Source: Rhodospirillales bacterium (GTDB lineage Bacteria; Pseudomonadota; Alphaproteobacteria; Micavibrionales; Micavibrionaceae). Taken from it: 64,000 nucleotides of DNA. The stretch lies in contig JACKIU010000001.1 of assembly GCA_020638295.1 (NCBI GenBank), forward strand, positions 682,001 to 746,000. The letters are read 5' to 3'. The translations under genes and the position numbers were made by a program. Shown piece by piece: positions 7,113-17,000 of the stretch; the first letter of the stretch is position 1, and each line of letters opens with the position of its first letter. The notes beneath the pieces were generated by a model. The model had not been told where the DNA came from. It saw only the letters and a list, made by a program, of their open reading frames with translations, and made no database searches.

Positions 7113-9116
7113 ATGACTTTTAAAAAAATCTTTTTCACTCTCCTTGTTCTGGCTATTCCGGTAACGTTTTTTCTGTACAAAAACGGTTTCGGGACTGGCA
7201 ATGCGCCGCAGGTCACGGCGCATTCCTCCTATGAAGAAAATACGAATGAACAATTCTCCACGTCCTATATCGAAGATAGCGCGGGAATTCTGGGAGCTTT
7301 TACCCATCATCTTGATCGCATGGCTGAAGACTGGCGGGACGATCTGGGCGTTGAGATCAAAATTGTAACTCTGAACGGCGGTAGCCAAGACATTAATGTC
7401 TTGGCAAACAGATTGTTCAAGGAAAAGGAAATCGGCAAAACGGCAAAGAACGGCGGCGTTCTTATCTTGATAGATTCAGGTCGCCGGGATGCGCGTATTG
7501 AAGTGTCCTATTCTCTCGAAGGGTTGTTTACCGATGCGCAAACCGGGCTGCTCGCCCGCAACCAGCTTGCGCCTTATGCATCTTACCGCGTTGCTGGGAT
7601 GGCGGTCATGGATGTGATGCGTTTTCTGAACGATTCTGCGTTGGAGCAGGCTGTCTACGGTAATTTCAATCTTCCCGAACAGTTCGAAAATTCCGAAGAG
7701 TTCCAAACCAGAAAACTGCTCTATTCGGGTGGGGGTGGCGCAAAAACCGATATTCCGGATGTGCCGACGGACACTGATTTTAAAAAGCCCGTTCCTGCAA
7801 ATAAACAGGCGCTTTATGCGCCGGGCTCCACGCCCGAAAAAACGATCGAGGCTTACAAGCGTTCCCTGAAAGATTATATCGGCACTCCCGAACTACCTTT
7901 GTTTACGGAAGGTTCGCAGGAAATGCGGCGGCGTTATCCTTTCGCCCCTTATGAGGCAAAAGTGGATTTGCGCGGTATTCTGGCGGCGGAACCTCTGACG
8001 ATCTATACGGAAGGCGATTATGCCGCGGCGCTACCGCCAACGCCGGTCAGTGGCTACCGCCCTGTTCTGATGAAAAAAACAGGCGGCGTCTGGCAGATTG
8101 ACATGGTGGAAACCATCAAGAATCTATTTTTTATCAGCGGCGGAAAGTATGTTTTGCAAAACAAAAACACGCCCTACTATTTTGCCTTGAACCGTCTGAA
8201 CGGTGAGAAGAACAAGGAAGATATTGCCGCTTTTGCCATTCCCGAGGGTGATTTAAAAAAGCTTATATCGGCTTTGGAAAAACAGAACGACCCGCTGTCC
8301 CGCTTTATGCTGGCGGAGTTATTGTTCCGTAACGCCTTTGCCGCGGTTGATGCCCTGCGCTACTACGAGGAAGCTGCCCGGACTGCGCCCGCCGATCCGC
8401 TGTTTGTGACGACATTCGCAAAGCGAGCGCTTTATCTTCACTTTCCGGAACTGGCCCTTCCCTACATCGAGCGGCTTGGCGGCGACAACGATTTCCTTCT
8501 GGCCCGCGCCTATGCGCAAATGGAACGTTATGGCGAAATCGAGCGCCTGATGCGTGCGCGGTTAAAACGAAACGCCTGGGACCGGCAGGCGCTCGTCCGG
8601 CTGGGCTGGGCGCTGGAACAACAGGGGAAAACCGGGGAAGCCGAAAAGACAGACCGGATCATCGAAAAACTTGACGTGGATCCGAAAAAGCCCGGAAATC
8701 CGGTTGCTCTGGATTTTGCGCCTGCCATGCCCGTCTATCACGCGAAGAACACAACAATGGTTGGCTCAACCAAAGTCTATGGATTCAGCGCGTTTACAAC
8801 CGGCATGACCAACACCAGCGCCCGCCCGGTGCAGATTGATTCGATTGTTCTGACCAGCGTCGGGACGGGTCGAACCAGCGGTCTGGGCGATATAAAAGAT
8901 TATTGGCATTACGGGAATCAAAACCGCATCCTGCAACCCGGGGAACGCATATCGTTCAACAAGACCTGGGGGTTCACGGTCGATCCCGGTCACCAGCGCT
9001 TAAGTTATCTGTTTGATGTTTGCTGGCATGCCGTCGGAAGTCCGAAAAAGCAATGCGATGTGAAACGGCTGGACCTTGTTTCCGATTTGAATGTATTGAA
9101 AGTGGGCTGGCAATGA
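7113..9116 (+). CDS. TPM-domain membrane protein with C-terminal repeats
   Basis: A 667-residue protein with an N-terminal membrane segment (about 4-22) and a TPM (TLP18.3/Psb32/MOLO-1, YgcG-like) domain at about 45-185 with GGVLILIDSGRRDARIEVSY and LEGLFTDAQTG. A second region (about 245-350, from TPEKTIEAY through GVWQIDMVE) is shared with the next two genes. Beyond this lie TPR-like helical repeats (about 390-530) and a beta-rich tail with two cysteines. It is probably anchored in the inner membrane with its bulk in the periplasm. Its stop overlaps the next ATG. Confidence 0.8.
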   Translation: MTFKKIFFTLLVLAIPVTFFLYKNGFGTGNAPQVTAHSSYEENTNEQFSTSYIEDSAGILGAFTHHLDRMAEDWRDDLGVEIKIVTLNGGSQDINVLANRLFKEKEIGKTAKNGGVLILIDSGRRDARIEVSYSLEGLFTDAQTGLLARNQLAPYASYRVAGMAVMDVMRFLNDSALEQAVYGNFNLPEQFENSEEFQTRKLLYSGGGGAKTDIPDVPTDTDFKKPVPANKQALYAPGSTPEKTIEAYKRSLKDYIGTPELPLFTEGSQEMRRRYPFAPYEAKVDLRGILAAEPLTIYTEGDYAAALPPTPVSGYRPVLMKKTGGVWQIDMVETIKNLFFISGGKYVLQNKNTPYYFALNRLNGEKNKEDIAAFAIPEGDLKKLISALEKQNDPLSRFMLAELLFRNAFAAVDALRYYEEAARTAPADPLFVTTFAKRALYLHFPELALPYIERLGGDNDFLLARAYAQMERYGEIERLMRARLKRNAWDRQALVRLGWALEQQGKTGEAEKTDRIIEKLDVDPKKPGNPVALDFAPAMPVYHAKNTTMVGSTKVYGFSAFTTGMTNTSARPVQIDSIVLTSVGTGRTSGLGDIKDYWHYGNQNRILQPGERISFNKTWGFTVDPGHQRLSYLFDVCWHAVGSPKKQCDVKRLDLVSDLNVLKVGWQ

Positions 9117-10828
9117 AGAATTCGCGACAACTTTTCCTTCTGGCCGCCGCTCTTCTCGCCGCGTTGGGTGGGGCGCTGGCATACAAGGCGGTTGTGCGCC
9201 CCTTCGTGGCCGTCGATCACTGCCTCGATCACGGCTGGCGTTGGGACACGAAGAGCGCGGCGTGCGCTTTTTCCGCCGACAAACGCCCCGGCGTTGGCGA
9301 TGAACTTCTGTTCGATTATACTGGTTTGCTTGAATACCATCATGAAGGCGTGAATGCCTATCTTGAGCGCATCCGCGATCAGGATGGGATCGAAATGCTG
9401 ATTGTCGTTCTGCCTTCGCTCTCACAGGCGGAACTGGGCGAAACCGTTCAGGAGTCGGCCTTTCGCCTGTTCAATCACTGGCAGATCGGGCGGGATTATA
9501 ACGGACGCGGTGTGCTTGTCCTGATGGCCGCGGACATCAGGCAGGTCAAGATCGAGGTGGCGCAGGAACTCGAGGACGTGTTTACGGATTTGTTCAGCGG
9601 TTACGCCGCCGACCGGCAGCTTAAGCCGCATTTGGAACAGGGCACGCTTGGTTCCGGTCTCGTGGCGGTTATGGAGGAGTTTGAACAGCGCGCCTATCTT
9701 AAACAGGCCGGAAACTACACACCGCAAAGCATCGCCGCGCGGGACCGTAAATTGCTGGCCGCCGGTGCGGGTGTACGCCGGGAGTTATCGACTTATGAAA
9801 TCCAAAAGCCCTCCTTCGGGAAAAACACTCCGGGCAAGAAAGGCGCGGCCACACCGGAAAAGGCCTGGGAGATCACGGTTTCAAAATGGCTGGGCGAAGG
9901 AAAATACAAAGATTTTGACATCTACACCGAAGCCAGCAAGCTGATTTCCGGGGATCAGGACAATCTCCGCTACGACTGGGCGCGGCGTTACAAAGGGAAG
10001 AACTACAAAATCCTGCAGAATGGCGATTATGCGATCGTTTCTTTCGGCAAGACAGAGGGCTGGGACAACAGTCCGGCTTTTTTGATGCGCACATCCGATC
10101 CGGACGGCTGGAAAGTCGATTTTGCCATGCAGCGCAAATATGTTGTCATGGGAAAAGCCCCTTACTGGTCGATTGAGTTGGCCGATCACCCTTATATGAA
10201 TATTCCCGGCTTGTATTCCCATGCCTGGACAACCTTGGGAAAGGATATTCCGCTGGATCCGGCGGATATTTACACGACGGACAACGACGTGGGTCTTGCT
10301 GCACGCTACAAAGCCTTAAAAGCCAGCAATACGCAAGATTTTGAAACGCAGATGGAACTAGGCCGTCTCGGCGTCATCATGGCGCTATTGCCGCAGGATA
10401 TCCATCCCTACCTCAAGAAGGCCATGACGCTGAACCCGGACAGTCCTTTGCCGCATAAATACATGGCCATCAACACGGTCGAAAGCAATTACCAGTACAA
10501 AACCGCTCTGGCCGAGATGGAAAAATTTCTGAAAAAAGGCGGCGATCCGGTGTTCGGGTATAACTATCTGGGATATCTGCATATGCAAACAGGTGATTAT
10601 AATGGGGCGATCAAAGCGTTTGCGCAATCTCTGCGGGCAGAAGAGCACAATCTTTACGCCTATGAGAAACTTTCACAATGCTACGCAAAAACCGGACAAA
10701 AAACAAAGGGGCTTGGCGCGTTCAGGAAAGCAAACGCCATTGCTCCGGATCACTGGCGAACCCGCCATTTGGAATGGTGGCTGCGCAATCGCAAGGAAAA
10801 CTTTTTTAGAGAGGACGTGAAACAATGA
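9113..10828 (+). CDS. TPM-domain protein with TPR tail (second paralogue)
   Basis: A 571-residue protein starting at an ATG that overlaps the previous TGA. It has an N-terminal hydrophobic segment, a short Cys-containing stretch, then a TPM domain (about 60-190: GRGVLVLMAADIRQVKIEVA, ELEDVFTDLFSGY), the shared second domain (from TPEKAWEITVSKWLG to DGWKVDFAMQRKYV), and a C-terminal set of TPR helices (for example NYLGYLHMQTGDYNGAIKAF). The order of domains equals that of the first paralogue. A longer in-frame start at 9020 lies wholly within the upstream gene and is rejected. Confidence 0.8.
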   Translation: MKNSRQLFLLAAALLAALGGALAYKAVVRPFVAVDHCLDHGWRWDTKSAACAFSADKRPGVGDELLFDYTGLLEYHHEGVNAYLERIRDQDGIEMLIVVLPSLSQAELGETVQESAFRLFNHWQIGRDYNGRGVLVLMAADIRQVKIEVAQELEDVFTDLFSGYAADRQLKPHLEQGTLGSGLVAVMEEFEQRAYLKQAGNYTPQSIAARDRKLLAAGAGVRRELSTYEIQKPSFGKNTPGKKGAATPEKAWEITVSKWLGEGKYKDFDIYTEASKLISGDQDNLRYDWARRYKGKNYKILQNGDYAIVSFGKTEGWDNSPAFLMRTSDPDGWKVDFAMQRKYVVMGKAPYWSIELADHPYMNIPGLYSHAWTTLGKDIPLDPADIYTTDNDVGLAARYKALKASNTQDFETQMELGRLGVIMALLPQDIHPYLKKAMTLNPDSPLPHKYMAINTVESNYQYKTALAEMEKFLKKGGDPVFGYNYLGYLHMQTGDYNGAIKAFAQSLRAEEHNLYAYEKLSQCYAKTGQKTKGLGAFRKANAIAPDHWRTRHLEWWLRNRKENFFREDVKQ

Positions 10829-11871
10829 AAACGACAATGCATTTTTTCTATCTGTTTGCGGTGTTTCTATGGGTTTTGAATGGAACATCTGCGCAGGCTT
10901 TTTTCGGTGGCTGCAAAAACAGTCTGGTTTGCGATGAAGCAGAGCTGTTTGAAAAAGGCCAGCAGGACTGGATCGGCACGTACCACGCCACGCTGTTGAA
11001 AGAAGACGACATCGACTACCGGGTTCTTACAACGTCAAAAACTGTAGATATAAATGTTCTGGCGCACGAGAAATTCAAGGAGATGAAAGTCGGCCAGCGC
11101 AGCAAATCCGGGCGCGGCCTGTTGCTGGTTATTGCCATCGGAAATTTTGCAGGCGGCGGCGAGGTCCGCCTTGAAGTGTCCGCCGGGCTGGAGGGTGTTT
11201 ACACAGACGCGTTTATTTCCTATATCCAGCACCGCCAGATGGTACCGTTTTTCCGCGCCGGGCGCGTGGCCGACGGCATTCTTGCCACGACGGAAATGAT
11301 TGTCACCCGCGCGATAGAGGCTAAAGAAGGCCAGGAATTTTCCCCGCCGATGGAAAGCTTTTCAACCGGAGCAGGTGCGGCCAACCCGGCACAGATCGGC
11401 GCGGGTATGCAACGCCTGCCGAAGGACTTTCCCGCGCCGGCGCTCGGCAGTCTGGAAGCTGCGTCCCCGCAGCAGATTCTGGATATTTATCTCGGCACGC
11501 TGGAGGACCGGAATGCCAATCCGGACCTGCCGATTTTTACCAAAGCCACGCGGGAATGGAAAAAAACATGGGTTGTTACGCCCGCGCAAATGGACAACGA
11601 AGCGAAATCTCTGCACCGCTGCGGCCAAGGCGTAACAAAGATCAAAGGGAAATATGCGGTCATCCGTTTCGGCCCGCCGGAAAGCAAACGTGAATGCAAT
11701 CCCTTCTTTTTTGAGGAAGAAGACGGAGTCTGGCGGCTCAATTTCCTGATGCTGATGAAAGCAGTGCGCTTCAATCACCGCAATGAATGGCATTTCGATC
11801 TGTCAACGAAACATCCCTACGGCTTTGCCTTTACAGACTGGCACTTCGACCAGTATGGTTTTCCGCATTGA
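10825..11871 (+). CDS. TPM-domain protein (third paralogue, no TPR tail)
   Basis: A 348-residue exported protein: signal peptide ending at AQA (about 25), TPM domain (about 35-165: GRGLLLVIAIG, EVSAGLEGVYTDAF) and the shared second domain (SPQQILDIYLGTLED to GVWRLNFLMLMKAVRF). It ends after that domain, without TPR repeats. Its ATG overlaps the previous TGA, so it is the last gene of a translationally coupled operon. No intrinsic terminator is obvious behind it. Confidence 0.8.
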   Translation: MKTTMHFFYLFAVFLWVLNGTSAQAFFGGCKNSLVCDEAELFEKGQQDWIGTYHATLLKEDDIDYRVLTTSKTVDINVLAHEKFKEMKVGQRSKSGRGLLLVIAIGNFAGGGEVRLEVSAGLEGVYTDAFISYIQHRQMVPFFRAGRVADGILATTEMIVTRAIEAKEGQEFSPPMESFSTGAGAANPAQIGAGMQRLPKDFPAPALGSLEAASPQQILDIYLGTLEDRNANPDLPIFTKATREWKKTWVVTPAQMDNEAKSLHRCGQGVTKIKGKYAVIRFGPPESKRECNPFFFEEEDGVWRLNFLMLMKAVRFNHRNEWHFDLSTKHPYGFAFTDWHFDQYGFPH

Positions 11872-11941
11872 TAGCGTTAGACAAACAACTGCAAACGCAT
11901 ATATGCGAGTAGGGGTTTAGGTTTATTCGTTTGATCCGCTG

Positions 11942-12177
11942 TCACCTGATAACGGCGCTGGCCGCTTCTAGCTCTCTAAAGTTGGTAATGTCACCAACAA
12001 ATGAATAAGGCGTTTTTAAATCTGTTTCATTATTAAAAAAAGATTTAACGCTTTCAGAATATTTGATTTTCCAGCATCATTGCCTCCGATCAAGGCATTT
12101 AAATCTGTACATGAATGCAAAGTCGCTGAGTAAATTGAGCGAAAATAAGCAATTTCAAGTTTGGAAATCAACTCCAT
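11942..12177 (-). pseudogene. 5' fragment of an AAA/OLD-like ATPase, frameshifted
   Basis: From an ATG at 12177 with GAGGAA before it, the frame reads MELISKLEIAYFRSIY and a Walker A motif GGNDAGKSNILKALN typical of RecF/OLD-like ATPases. A run of seven T then breaks the frame; one more T would restore FFNNETDLKTPYSFVGDITN, which is the expected continuation. After about 30 more codons the frame stops at 11942 and the rest of the gene is absent. Such ATPases are often found in defence modules. This is a clear remnant. Confidence 0.7.
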
Positions 12178-12440
12178 AAGTATTCCTCTCTATATTAACT
12201 CGTGCGTGTAGCTGTTAAGATTAAACGTTAGCTATTAATTTTTTAAAGACGGGTTGCTCATGCAACCCTGCCTTGTGGCGAACAGGGGGTGTGCAAACGG
12301 AAGGAAAAATCGACAAGGTTGGTGCGGGCGCAGGTTTACCGAGCCACGGCCTTGTCTATTTTTCTTGAAGTGCGCCGAGGGCGCAGCCCTAAGCATAAAT
12401 AAAATGAAACTTTAAGACTTTTTTACGCGAATAGTGTATT
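12178..12440. other. Gene-free stretch with several stem-loops
   Basis: No gene is seen. The plus strand has a perfect hairpin GGGTTGC TCAT GCAACCC (12253-12270), an overlapping pair CCCTG and CAGGG, and a longer pair GACAAGG and CCTTGTC spanning about 12312-12356, followed by TATTTTTCTT. This could be a leader or small RNA in front of the copper operon; no known RNA family was recognised. Confidence 0.35.
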
Positions 12441-12827
12441 ATGAGGTTTGTGCGCAGGATATTGCTCGGATTAGTGACATTTTTGATGCTCACGCCAATT
12501 TTGACGTGCGCAATGCCGTTTTGTCCGATGAAAGGGGCGCAGGCGGCAGAGGCGAAACCTTGCCACCAATCGAAAGACAGCAAAAAATCCGGGCCGATGA
12601 TGGCGCTGGATTGCATGGGCGTCGATTTGTTCCAGCCAAGTCTGCAGGCCGATGTGCCACAACCTGACACTTCCGTTGATGTTATTCATTTCGTTTGGGC
12701 CGATCTGACAGCCGATTACGGTTTCCAGCCTGTCGATATTCACGGTATTCGCGGCCCGCCCGATTGGGCCGGGCGAACGCCGGGTCAGCCTTCTCTTATC
12801 CTCACCACGCAGCGCTTTAGAATTTAA
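12441..12827 (+). CDS. small exported Cys/Met-rich protein of copper operon
   Basis: A 128-residue protein with a hydrophobic N-terminus (about 5-24) and a Cys/Met/His-rich segment just behind it (CAMPFCPMKG, PCHQ, CMG), suited to binding Cu(I) or Ag(I) in the periplasm. The C-terminal half has a Pro-rich turn and no domain known to me. It is 47 bp ahead of the RND adaptor gene and probably cotranscribed. A role in metal handling is inferred from position and residues only. Confidence 0.6.
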   Translation: MRFVRRILLGLVTFLMLTPILTCAMPFCPMKGAQAAEAKPCHQSKDSKKSGPMMALDCMGVDLFQPSLQADVPQPDTSVDVIHFVWADLTADYGFQPVDIHGIRGPPDWAGRTPGQPSLILTTQRFRI

Positions 12828-12874
12828 GCGCACCTCTTTTCCTTATTTTTTAACCTTGGGAAAGGAGATTTATT

Positions 12875-14050
12875 ATGCGTGTTTTATTGACTCTTTTATT
12901 ACTGTTTACCTTTGTGCCTGCGGCGATTGCCGCAGAAGACTATATCTGCCCGATGCATCCGCATATCAGCGGCAAGGAAGGCGATAGCTGCCCGATCTGC
13001 GGTATGACGCTGGTGCCTAAAATGGACAAAGTGCCGGAGAGTATGGCGCATGAAGGCCATAGCGCCGACATGTCCGATATGGCCGATATGTCGGAAGGAA
13101 CGTTTCACATTGATCCGTCTTACGTTCAAACACTCGGTGTTAAAACCGCTAAAGTGACTCATCATGATTTTGGCCGGAACATCCGCGCTTTTGGCAAGAT
13201 TGCGCCGAGCACAAGGCTGGAATATGCCGTGGATGTGCGCGCGAAAGGCTGGATTGTTGACCTGCCCGTCGATGCCGTAGGCGATACCGTCAAGAAAGGC
13301 GATTTGCTCTTCACGTATTACAGTCCCGACCTGATGACGGCGCAATCGGATTTCCTGATCGGCAGCCGCGTGGGCAATGCGGAGCAACGTTTGCGCCTGT
13401 TCGGTATGGAGGACAAAGCCATTGCACAGCTTAAAAAGAAAGGCCGGTTTCTGGAGGAAACGCCTTTTTACGCGCCGACCGCTGGCACGGTGACAATGCT
13501 GAATGTGCGCAAAGGATCGCACGTTAATGAAGGCGGCAGCGTTTTAACATTGCAGGATTTTTCCAAAATCTGGGTGAATGCGGATGTCTCTGTCCGTGAT
13601 GCGCAGTTCCTGAGCGTGGGCACTTCTACGGCTGTAACAGTGCCGGAAACGGGAGCGCATTACGAAACCGTGGTTGATTTTATCCATCCGGTCACCGATC
13701 CTCAAAGCCGCACGGTGATGGTGCGCCTGATCCTTGATAACCCGGACGGTGCGTTAAAGCCCGATACTTACGTGGATGCCGTGTTCAACGCCGATGTGCA
13801 ATCGCGTCTGGCTGTGCCTGCGGAAGCCGTCCTGTACGGCAGTATGGGCGCGTATGTGCTGGAAAATGTCAGTGACGGGATGTTCCGACCCGTCATGGTG
13901 GAAACCGGGATCACGGCGAACGGTCTGACCGAGATTAAAAGCGGACTTAAGCATGGCCAGCGGATTGTGACTTCGGGGCAGTTTATGCTGGATGCCGAAA
14001 GCAACCTGAAAGGCGGCATGGCCGGGATGGAGCATGACCATGGAGAATAA
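12875..14050 (+). CDS. cusB: Cu/Ag efflux RND periplasmic adaptor (CusB type)
   Basis: A 391-residue membrane-fusion protein: signal peptide (to about 19), a heavy-metal-binding domain right after it (YICPMHPHISGKEGDSCPIC, GMTLVPK), then a His/Met linker, barrel-sandwich and beta-barrel domains (for example PTAGTVTMLNVRKGSHVNEG) and the membrane-proximal domain with AVLYGSMGAYVLENV. It links the inner-membrane pump to an outer-membrane channel and hands metal to CusA. An SD sequence (AAAGGAG) precedes the ATG. It overlaps cusA by 17 bases. Confidence 0.9.
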   Translation: MRVLLTLLLLFTFVPAAIAAEDYICPMHPHISGKEGDSCPICGMTLVPKMDKVPESMAHEGHSADMSDMADMSEGTFHIDPSYVQTLGVKTAKVTHHDFGRNIRAFGKIAPSTRLEYAVDVRAKGWIVDLPVDAVGDTVKKGDLLFTYYSPDLMTAQSDFLIGSRVGNAEQRLRLFGMEDKAIAQLKKKGRFLEETPFYAPTAGTVTMLNVRKGSHVNEGGSVLTLQDFSKIWVNADVSVRDAQFLSVGTSTAVTVPETGAHYETVVDFIHPVTDPQSRTVMVRLILDNPDGALKPDTYVDAVFNADVQSRLAVPAEAVLYGSMGAYVLENVSDGMFRPVMVETGITANGLTEIKSGLKHGQRIVTSGQFMLDAESNLKGGMAGMEHDHGE

Positions 14051-17000
14051 TCACATCCACGACCCGGCAAACAGTTTTGCCGCCAAGATTATAGACTGGT
14101 CGGTTGCCAATAAATTTTTTGTCATGCTGGGCGCATTAGCGTTGCTGGCCGCCGGGGTTTTGGCGGTTACGAAAATCCCGCTGGACGCCATTCCCGATTT
14201 GTCGGATACGCAGGTGATTATCCGCACGGACTGGCCGGGGCAGGCCCCGCAGGTGATTGAGGATCAGGTGACGTATCCGCTTTCCACGCAAATGCTTTCG
14301 CTGCCGAAAACCAAGGTTGTGCGCGGTTTTTCCATGTTCGGCACCAGTTTTGTTTACATCGTTTTTGAAGACGGTGTGGATATGTATTGGGCGCGGAGCC
14401 GGACGCTGGAATATCTCTCACAGGTGCGCGGTATGTTGCCCGAAGGGGTGGAGCCGCAACTCGGGCCGGATGCCACGGGAGTAGGGTGGGTATTCCAATA
14501 CGCGCTGTACGACCGCACCGGCCAGCATGACTTATCGGAATTGAGGTCTTTGCAAGACTGGTTTGTGCGTTTTGAACTGGCCACGGTGGATGGCGTGGCG
14601 GAAGTGGCCAGCGTTGGCGGATTTGTAAAAGAATATCAGGTTTTGGTCGATCCGGATAAACTCCGCGCCTATGACATTCCGCTGCAAAAAGTGATTGAGG
14701 CTGTGCGATCCGCCAATCAGGAAACCGGAGGCCGAACGCTGGAAATGGCCGAAACGGAATATCTGATCCGCTCGTTCGGCTATGTGAACAAGCCGGAAGA
14801 CTTGCGGCAGGCCGTTTTGAAAACAGGTGATGGGACGCCGGTTACGCTCGGTGATGTGGCCCGCGTGGTTGAAGGTCCAGCCATACGACGCGGCATAACG
14901 GAATTGAACGGCAAAGGCGAAGCGGTGGGCGGCATTGTTGTCATGCGTCCCGGCGCGAATGCCTTAGACGTGATCCATAATGTCAAGGCGCGGCTGGAAA
15001 GCGTAAAGCAGGGCCTGCCGCCGGGTGTAGAATTGAAAGTCGTTTATGACCGCAGCCGGTTGATTGAAGGGTCTATAGAATATCTTAAGCACAAGCTGAT
15101 TGAAGAAAGCCTGATGGTGGCGCTGGTCACGTTCTTGTTCCTGCTTCACGCCCGCAGTGCTTTGGTGGCGATTATCACCATCCCGCTGGGCATTCTTGCC
15201 GCTTTTATCGTGATGAACGCGCAAGGCATTACGGCCAATATCATGTCTCTGGGCGGCATCGCCATTGCCATCGGCGCGATGGTGGATGCGTCTATTGTGA
15301 TGGTGGAGAACGCGCACAGGAAGTTGGCTGATATAGGGCCGGCAGCAAACAAAGAAGAGAAACAAAAAGCGTTGGTGCAGGCAGCGAAGGAAGTCGGGCC
15401 GGGCCTGTTTTTCTCCCTGCTGATTATTACCGTCTCATTTTTCCCGGTTTTTGCTTTGAACGGGCAATCGGCAAGGCTGTTCACACCGCTTGCTTTTACC
15501 AAGACCTATGCCATGGCCGCGGCTGCGTTGTTATCGGTTACGGTGGTGCCTGTACTGATGCTCTGGCTGGTGCGTGGCAAAATTCGGCGCGAAGACGAAA
15601 ACCCGATCAACCGTTTTTTTATAGCCCTGTACAAGCCGTTTCTGAATGCGGCTTTGAAATGGCGCAAAACAACGATTGCGCTGGCTGTGATCGCTCTTGT
15701 CAGCACCGCGCTGCCTGCGGCAAAGCTGGGCAGTGAATTTATGCCGCCGCTTTATGAAGGCGGGCTTCTTTATATGCCGATGACATTGCCGGGCGTTTCA
15801 ACAGCCAAAGCGCGGGAAATTTTACAAGTGACAAATCGCCAGCTTATGACCGTACCGGAAGTGGAGCATGTGTTCGGTAAGGCCGGACGTTCCAATTCAG
15901 CCACAGACCCAGCGCCGCTGGCCATGATTGAAACGTGGATTGAATTGAAACCACGCTCCGCATGGCGGCCTGGCATGACGCCGGAAAAGCTGATCGCGGA
16001 TTTGAATGAGCGTGTCGGCCTGCCGGGTATGATGGATAGCTGGGGCTATCCGATCAAAATCCGGCTGGATATGCTGACCACGGGTATCCGCACGCCGGTT
16101 GGCATTAAAGTCGCGGGATCGGATTTACAGGAAATCGACCGCATTGCCAAAAAGGTTGAAGTCCTGGCGAAGGAGGTGCCGGGTACGCGCAGCGCGATTG
16201 CCGACCGGGTTGTCGGCGGGAAGTATATCGAAATTGTTCCCGACCGTCGCGAGATTGCCCGTTACGGCATATCGCTTGGTATGGTTCAGCGCGTGATACA
16301 AACCGCATTAGGGGGTATGCAGCTTGATGAAGCGGTGGAAAGCCGGGAGCGTTATCCCATCATGCTGCGCTATGACCGTCCGTTCCGTGAGCATGTGTCT
16401 GATCTGGATAATATCCTCATTCCCACACCGCAGGGCGCGCAGATACCTTTGGCGACCCTCGCTGAAATCCGCATTGCCGAGGGGCCTTCGATGATTAAAT
16501 CCGAAGATGCACGGCTCAATGGCTGGGTGTTTGTGGATATTGAAGGGCGCGATCTTGGCTCTTACATTGCCGATTTGCGGGAGAAACTCAAAACGCTGGA
16601 ACTGCCGCAGGGCTATACGTTGAAACTCTCCGGCCAGTTCGAGCAGATGCAGGAAGCCAATGAGCGCCTGAAAATGGCGGTTCCGGCAACATTGCTGATT
16701 ATTCTGACGCTGCTTTATCTCCATTTTGGCCGCTGGGATCGTACCTTGCTGATTATGCTTTCCGTTCCGTTTGGCGTAATTGGCGGCGTGTGGTGGTTGT
16801 GGCTGGCTGGGTATAACCTGTCCGTGGCTGTGGCTGTCGGCTTTATCGCGCTGGCCGGGATCGCCGTGGAAACCGCGATTGTCATGCTGATTTATATCGA
16901 CCATGAAATGCGCGAACACTGGCCGGAAACATTCGAGGCGTTATTGGAGAATGTCCGTCATGGGGCCATTCAAAGGCTGCGCCCGAAACTGATGACGGTT

